Below, one piece after another: positions 60,958 through 64,000 of a stretch of DNA of 64,000 nucleotides. Made by a program: the position numbers and the translations under genes. The stretch's first letter is position 1; each line of letters opens with the position of its first letter. Under the pieces are notes generated by a model. The model had not been told where the DNA came from, ran no database searches, and was given only the letters and a program-made list of their open reading frames with translations. The stretch is from Paraburkholderia azotifigens (GTDB lineage Bacteria > Pseudomonadota > Gammaproteobacteria > Burkholderiales > Burkholderiaceae), in assembly GCF_007995085.1 (NCBI RefSeq), contig NZ_VOQS01000005.1, forward strand, positions 930,001 through 994,000. Direction: 5' to 3'.

Positions 60958-62427
60958 ATGACCGTCAGACCATCGCTTTCCCGCAGTGCACTCAGTTCAT
61001 TGAACGACCACGTGCTTGGGCCCGCATGGCGCGATCCGCGCATCGGCATCGTTCATTTGGGGATTGGTAACTTTCATCGCGCGCACGAGGCCGTTTATAC
61101 GGAGGAAGCGATGCTCGCGGCCGGTGGCGACTGGGGCATCTGCGGCGTGACTTTGCAGGGCGACGTGGGCAAACGCGACGCGTTGATGGCACAGGACAGC
61201 TTGTATAGCGTCGTCGAGCGAGGGCCCGAAGGCGTGCGTGTCACGGTGATCCGTGCGCTCAGGGAAGTGCTCGCCATGCCGCACGATCACGCACGTCTGT
61301 TCGAGCTGCTCGCCGATGCAAACGTGCGGATCGTCTCGCTGACGGTCACCGAGAAAGGCTATTGCCGCGACACGCGAACGGGCGACGTCGACCTGAGCCA
61401 CGAAGGAATCGCGCATGATCTGGCGCATCCGGACAATCCGTCGACTGTACCCGGCATCCTCGCCGCCGCGCTCAGGCAGAGACGCGACGCCGGCACGCCG
61501 CCTTTTACGGTGCTGTCATGCGACAACCTCTCGCACAACGGTGCCGCGTTGAAGCAAGCGGTCGTGTCCTATGCTCGCGTACTAGACGCGAAACTTGCCG
61601 ACTGGATCGATTCACAGGTCGCGTTTCCGTCGACGATGGTGGACCGCATCGTGCCCTCCACCACCGATGCGGAACGCGAAGCCGCGCTCAGCGCATTGAA
61701 CGTTCACGACGCCGCGCCCGTGCCCTGCGAGCCGTTTCGCCAATGGGTGATCGAGGACCGCTTTCCGGCAGGACGCCCGGCGTGGGAGCGAGTCGGCGCG
61801 CAACTCGTCGACGACGTAATGCCGTTCGAGCTCGCGAAGCTGCGCATGCTCAACGGGACGCATTCGACACTCGCCTATCTCTCGATGCTCGCGGGCTTCT
61901 CGACGATCGATGAAGCAATCGCCCATCCGCCTCTGAGAGCACTGATCCACGCGATGATGACGGACGAAATCGCGCCGACGCTCGACGTCCCGCCGTCATT
62001 CGATGTGCTCGCCTATCGCGATGCGCTGCTCGCGCGCTATGCAAACACGGCGCTCAAGCATCGCACTGCGCAGATAGCGATGGATGGCAGCCAGAAGATT
62101 CCGCCGCGGCTGCTCGCAACGATCGAGGCGCGTTTGAACGCGGGACAATCGATCCAACGGCTGACACTGGCCGTTGCCGCATGGCTCGTGTTCCTGCGCG
62201 GCCACGCCGACGACGGAACGCGCTATGACATCAACGATCCGATGGCTGCGCGCCTGACGGTCAATGTCCCCACCGACCCGGAACAACTCGTTGAAACCAT
62301 GCTGTCAGTCAAGGAGGTGTTCGCGCCTGCACTGGCGAACCATGACGTTTTCCGGCGACAGCTGGTGGAGGCTGTCAGGGCCATCCAGCACGGGGCACTG
62401 CAAGCCATTGCGATTGCGCGTAACTGA
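60958..62427 (+). CDS. Mannitol-dehydrogenase-family oxidoreductase, probable fructuronate reductase (UxuB-like)
   Basis: A 489-residue long-chain polyol dehydrogenase. The nucleotide-binding site is IGIVHLGIGNFHRAHEAVYT. Catalytic-type segments follow (TVTEKGYCRD, FTVLSCDNLSHNGAALKQAV, FPSTMVDRIVPSTTDAER, then AKLRMLNGTHSTLAYL). UxuB interconverts D-fructuronate and D-mannonate. Next to ManD it would feed mannonate to dehydration. Mannitol or another polyol as substrate is the alternative reading. Confidence 0.9.
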   Translation: MTVRPSLSRSALSSLNDHVLGPAWRDPRIGIVHLGIGNFHRAHEAVYTEEAMLAAGGDWGICGVTLQGDVGKRDALMAQDSLYSVVERGPEGVRVTVIRALREVLAMPHDHARLFELLADANVRIVSLTVTEKGYCRDTRTGDVDLSHEGIAHDLAHPDNPSTVPGILAAALRQRRDAGTPPFTVLSCDNLSHNGAALKQAVVSYARVLDAKLADWIDSQVAFPSTMVDRIVPSTTDAEREAALSALNVHDAAPVPCEPFRQWVIEDRFPAGRPAWERVGAQLVDDVMPFELAKLRMLNGTHSTLAYLSMLAGFSTIDEAIAHPPLRALIHAMMTDEIAPTLDVPPSFDVLAYRDALLARYANTALKHRTAQIAMDGSQKIPPRLLATIEARLNAGQSIQRLTLAVAAWLVFLRGHADDGTRYDINDPMAARLTVNVPTDPEQLVETMLSVKEVFAPALANHDVFRRQLVEAVRAIQHGALQAIAIARN

Positions 62428-62479
62428 TGTGGCGTGGCTCCTGACGTGAACCGAAGACGCACGGCCATACAACAGGCCC

Positions 62480-62650
62480 TTACATCAGGCGAAGCACGAT
62501 TCCCTGAAGGAGGGAGGGCAAGTCACGTAGCACGTCGACTACGAGATAAACACGGTATCGTCGCGGACCTGATAGATGATCCGGTTCTTGCCGGAAAGGG
62601 CCTGCCCGAAACCGTCCTCGAAGGTGCGCACCGTCGAGCTTTCATCAGAA
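62480..62650 (-). pseudogene. Relic of a ParE/RelE-type toxin
   Basis: The minus strand reads FEDGFGQALSGKNRIIYQVR, then DDTVFIS and a stop; a shifted frame continues VVDVLRDLPSLLQ. GKNRIIY-V-DD is typical of ParE/RelE toxins. The N-terminus is missing, with only a few bases between it and the neighbouring gene end, and no antitoxin gene is seen. Confidence 0.45.
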
Positions 62651-63472
62651 TCCCGACGGCTTCCTAACCTCGGCGGAATCGGTGTTTGAGCGTTTGACGA
62701 GCGTCTGAGCTTCCGTGCTGCTCGAATCGATTGATAGCGCGTTACTGGCACTTTCCCAGACGCACTGACGACGCTCCTGTCCTACACAACTGCGTGCCGC
62801 CTTCAATGCCGCGTCGCGAGCCCTTTCCCGCGAAACCAGATCCTGCTTCAGCAAGAGTGCATCGCGATTGTCCGGCTGCAGCGAAAGCGCCCAATAAACC
62901 CCTGATCGGGCTGTATGCAAGTCATTTCTGTTGAGACCGTCGCGCGCTCGCGCAAGCGCAAGTGACATCAACCTATGGGGTTTGTCTCCATATCCCCTGT
63001 CACTCGATGTCGAACTTTGCGATGGTAATTCTCCATTCTGCGAACCAGAGAACGACGACTGTGCCGGTTGCGGTGCTACGTTGAAAGCAGTCGAAGCAGG
63101 TATCGCTGACGAAGCGACAGTCGCGGGCCCGACATCGGCTGTCATTGGCGTACTTCGCCCAGGCGGGTTCGATAGACTCGTATCGTTCGACCTCACGATC
63201 CCTTGCACGGTGCTTGATTTCGCGCGTAGTTCGCGTATGTGAGAATCGTCAGACCGCCGCAAAAGTAACGTTCCTCCGACGAGCATGACGATCGCGAGCG
63301 ACATCAGCGTCGCGCCCCTCTTTAAGCCCCGGCCACTCGCCGCGCGACCACCGAATGCGAGCCGTGCAGGCGATCCGCAGTGGGGACAAAAAGAAACCAG
63401 CCCCGACACGCTGCCGCCGCAGCGCGCACAGGTTGTAGAAAAAATCGGGCCACGAGCGGCTTGATCGCTCAC
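62645..63472 (-). CDS. Zinc-ribbon membrane protein with a C-terminal helical (TPR-like) domain
   Basis: A 275-residue protein. An N-terminal zinc ribbon (CARCGGSVSGLVSFCPHCGS) is followed by a transmembrane helix (TLMSLAIVMLVGGTLLL, about residues 55-71), a Ser/Pro/Thr-rich linker and a C-terminal helical domain (LALARARDGLNRNDLHTARS, YWALSLQPDNRDALLLKQDL) that resembles one TPR-like unit. The ribbon would face the cytoplasm and the helical part the periplasm. The function is unknown. Confidence 0.75.
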   Translation of the reverse strand: MSDQAARGPIFSTTCARCGGSVSGLVSFCPHCGSPARLAFGGRAASGRGLKRGATLMSLAIVMLVGGTLLLRRSDDSHIRELRAKSSTVQGIVRSNDTSLSNPPGRSTPMTADVGPATVASSAIPASTAFNVAPQPAQSSFSGSQNGELPSQSSTSSDRGYGDKPHRLMSLALARARDGLNRNDLHTARSGVYWALSLQPDNRDALLLKQDLVSRERARDAALKAARSCVGQERRQCVWESASNALSIDSSSTEAQTLVKRSNTDSAEVRKPSGF

Positions 63473-63502
63473 TATTAAACTCCTGCGCCTTGGGGACGTG
63501 AT

Positions 63503-63751
63503 ATGTCAGACCTGAAAAATGTGCGGGATGTGATGGACACAGGTAATTGCTTCCTGGACGACGCAGTCGAAGCGCTGGTTCAATATCAAGCAGCGCCGGC
63601 CCATCGTCAACCCCGCATCGTATATTCGAATCGTCGGATATCGCCCTTCATTATCAATTTGCGCAACGCAGGGCGAGAAAATCACGAACGACAGGTCAGT
63701 CTCAACATCAGGCAACGCATCACCAGCGTCCAGCTTTTCTATTGTTATTGA
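63503..63751 (+). CDS. Doubtful small open frame
   Basis: An 82-residue frame (MSDLKNVRDVMDTGNCFLDD) with a GGGGA-like sequence 8 or more bases upstream. The first half looks protein-like, the second half does not, and an antisense frame of similar quality overlaps it. It may be a remnant. From 63752 to 64000 nothing could be supported. Confidence 0.2.
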   Translation: MSDLKNVRDVMDTGNCFLDDAVEALVQYQAAPAHRQPRIVYSNRRISPFIINLRNAGRENHERQVSLNIRQRITSVQLFYCY

Positions 63752-64000
63752 TTAGCATAACTATGGATATTTTCATCGGCTAGACAGGGGATTGTTTCCT
63801 GCAACCTCATTCGTCTAACAGGCATGTCGCCAGTTGATTGAGCCGCCCAATCGCTCATCGGTTGTGAGACGACAGCAAGCGACGGATTGTGATCCCCTGA
63901 CTGAATGTGGTCCGTCGAACGCACGGACATGCAGCAAGCAACCGCTTCGCCAACCGAACGATGCAAGGGTTCCGTTAGCGAGCGGCGGCTCATGGCAGCG

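Overview
The window looks like accessory DNA from a member of the Burkholderiaceae, probably Paraburkholderia, Caballeronia or a close relative. The GC content is high, GTG starts are common, and the gene families are typical of that group (fused permease-ATPase transporters, AraC, LacI, GntR and LysR regulators, an aio arsenite oxidase locus, IS21). The assignment rests on gene content only. No rRNA, tRNA, CRISPR array or replication origin was seen.

Layout. (1) 1-3695: a sugar-type ABC binding protein (cut by the window edge) and its LacI regulator, divergent from a phosphotriesterase-family hydrolase and a class I glutamine-amidotransferase-like protein. Both promoters carry a near-identical LacI-type operator. 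(2) 3809-14755: an amide/imide catabolism region with two acetamidase/formamidases, one fused to an AraC regulator, a PuuE-like deacetylase, a MetX-like hydrolase and two versions of a polar-amino-acid-type ABC transporter. The left transporter is broken twice (nonsense codon in the binding protein, Walker A region deleted in the ATPase). The right one is intact. (3) 15-24 kb: small secreted proteins, a leftward cluster of hydrolases, an enoyl-CoA hydratase-like protein, NTF2-like proteins, AraC and DsbA genes, with many relics. (4) 23-26 kb: Tim44-like, CBS and NhaR-like genes. (5) 26-38 kb: an arsenic island with arsDA, metal-associated periplasmic genes, aioXSR divergent from aioBA with a sigma-54 promoter, and an arsC relic. 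(6) 38-46 kb: a two-component system, cytochromes b562 and b561, AraC/SDR genes, and a lone SdhB-like gene with a cupin and AhpD-like gene. (7) 46.4-53.5 kb: a nitric-oxide-response operon (NsrR, NnrS, hemerythrin, DUF2249, Crp/Fnr) with two NsrR-type boxes. A complete IS21-family element with an 8-bp target duplication separates one box from a second DUF2249 gene. (8) 53.5-54.9 kb: a mosaic of gene fragments. (9) 54.9-62.4 kb: a hexonate/hexuronate cluster (GntR, two MFS carriers, Zn-dependent dehydrogenase, ManD-type mannonate dehydratase, fructuronate-reductase-like enzyme) that fits L-gulonate or L-idonate use. (10) 62.4-64 kb: a toxin relic and a zinc-ribbon membrane protein.

The most unusual single gene is the AraC-amidase fusion at 7618-9993, where a transcription factor and its probable catabolic enzyme form one polypeptide. 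The window is also rich in decaying genes, with in-frame deletions, nonsense codons and homopolymer frameshifts beside intact paralogues.
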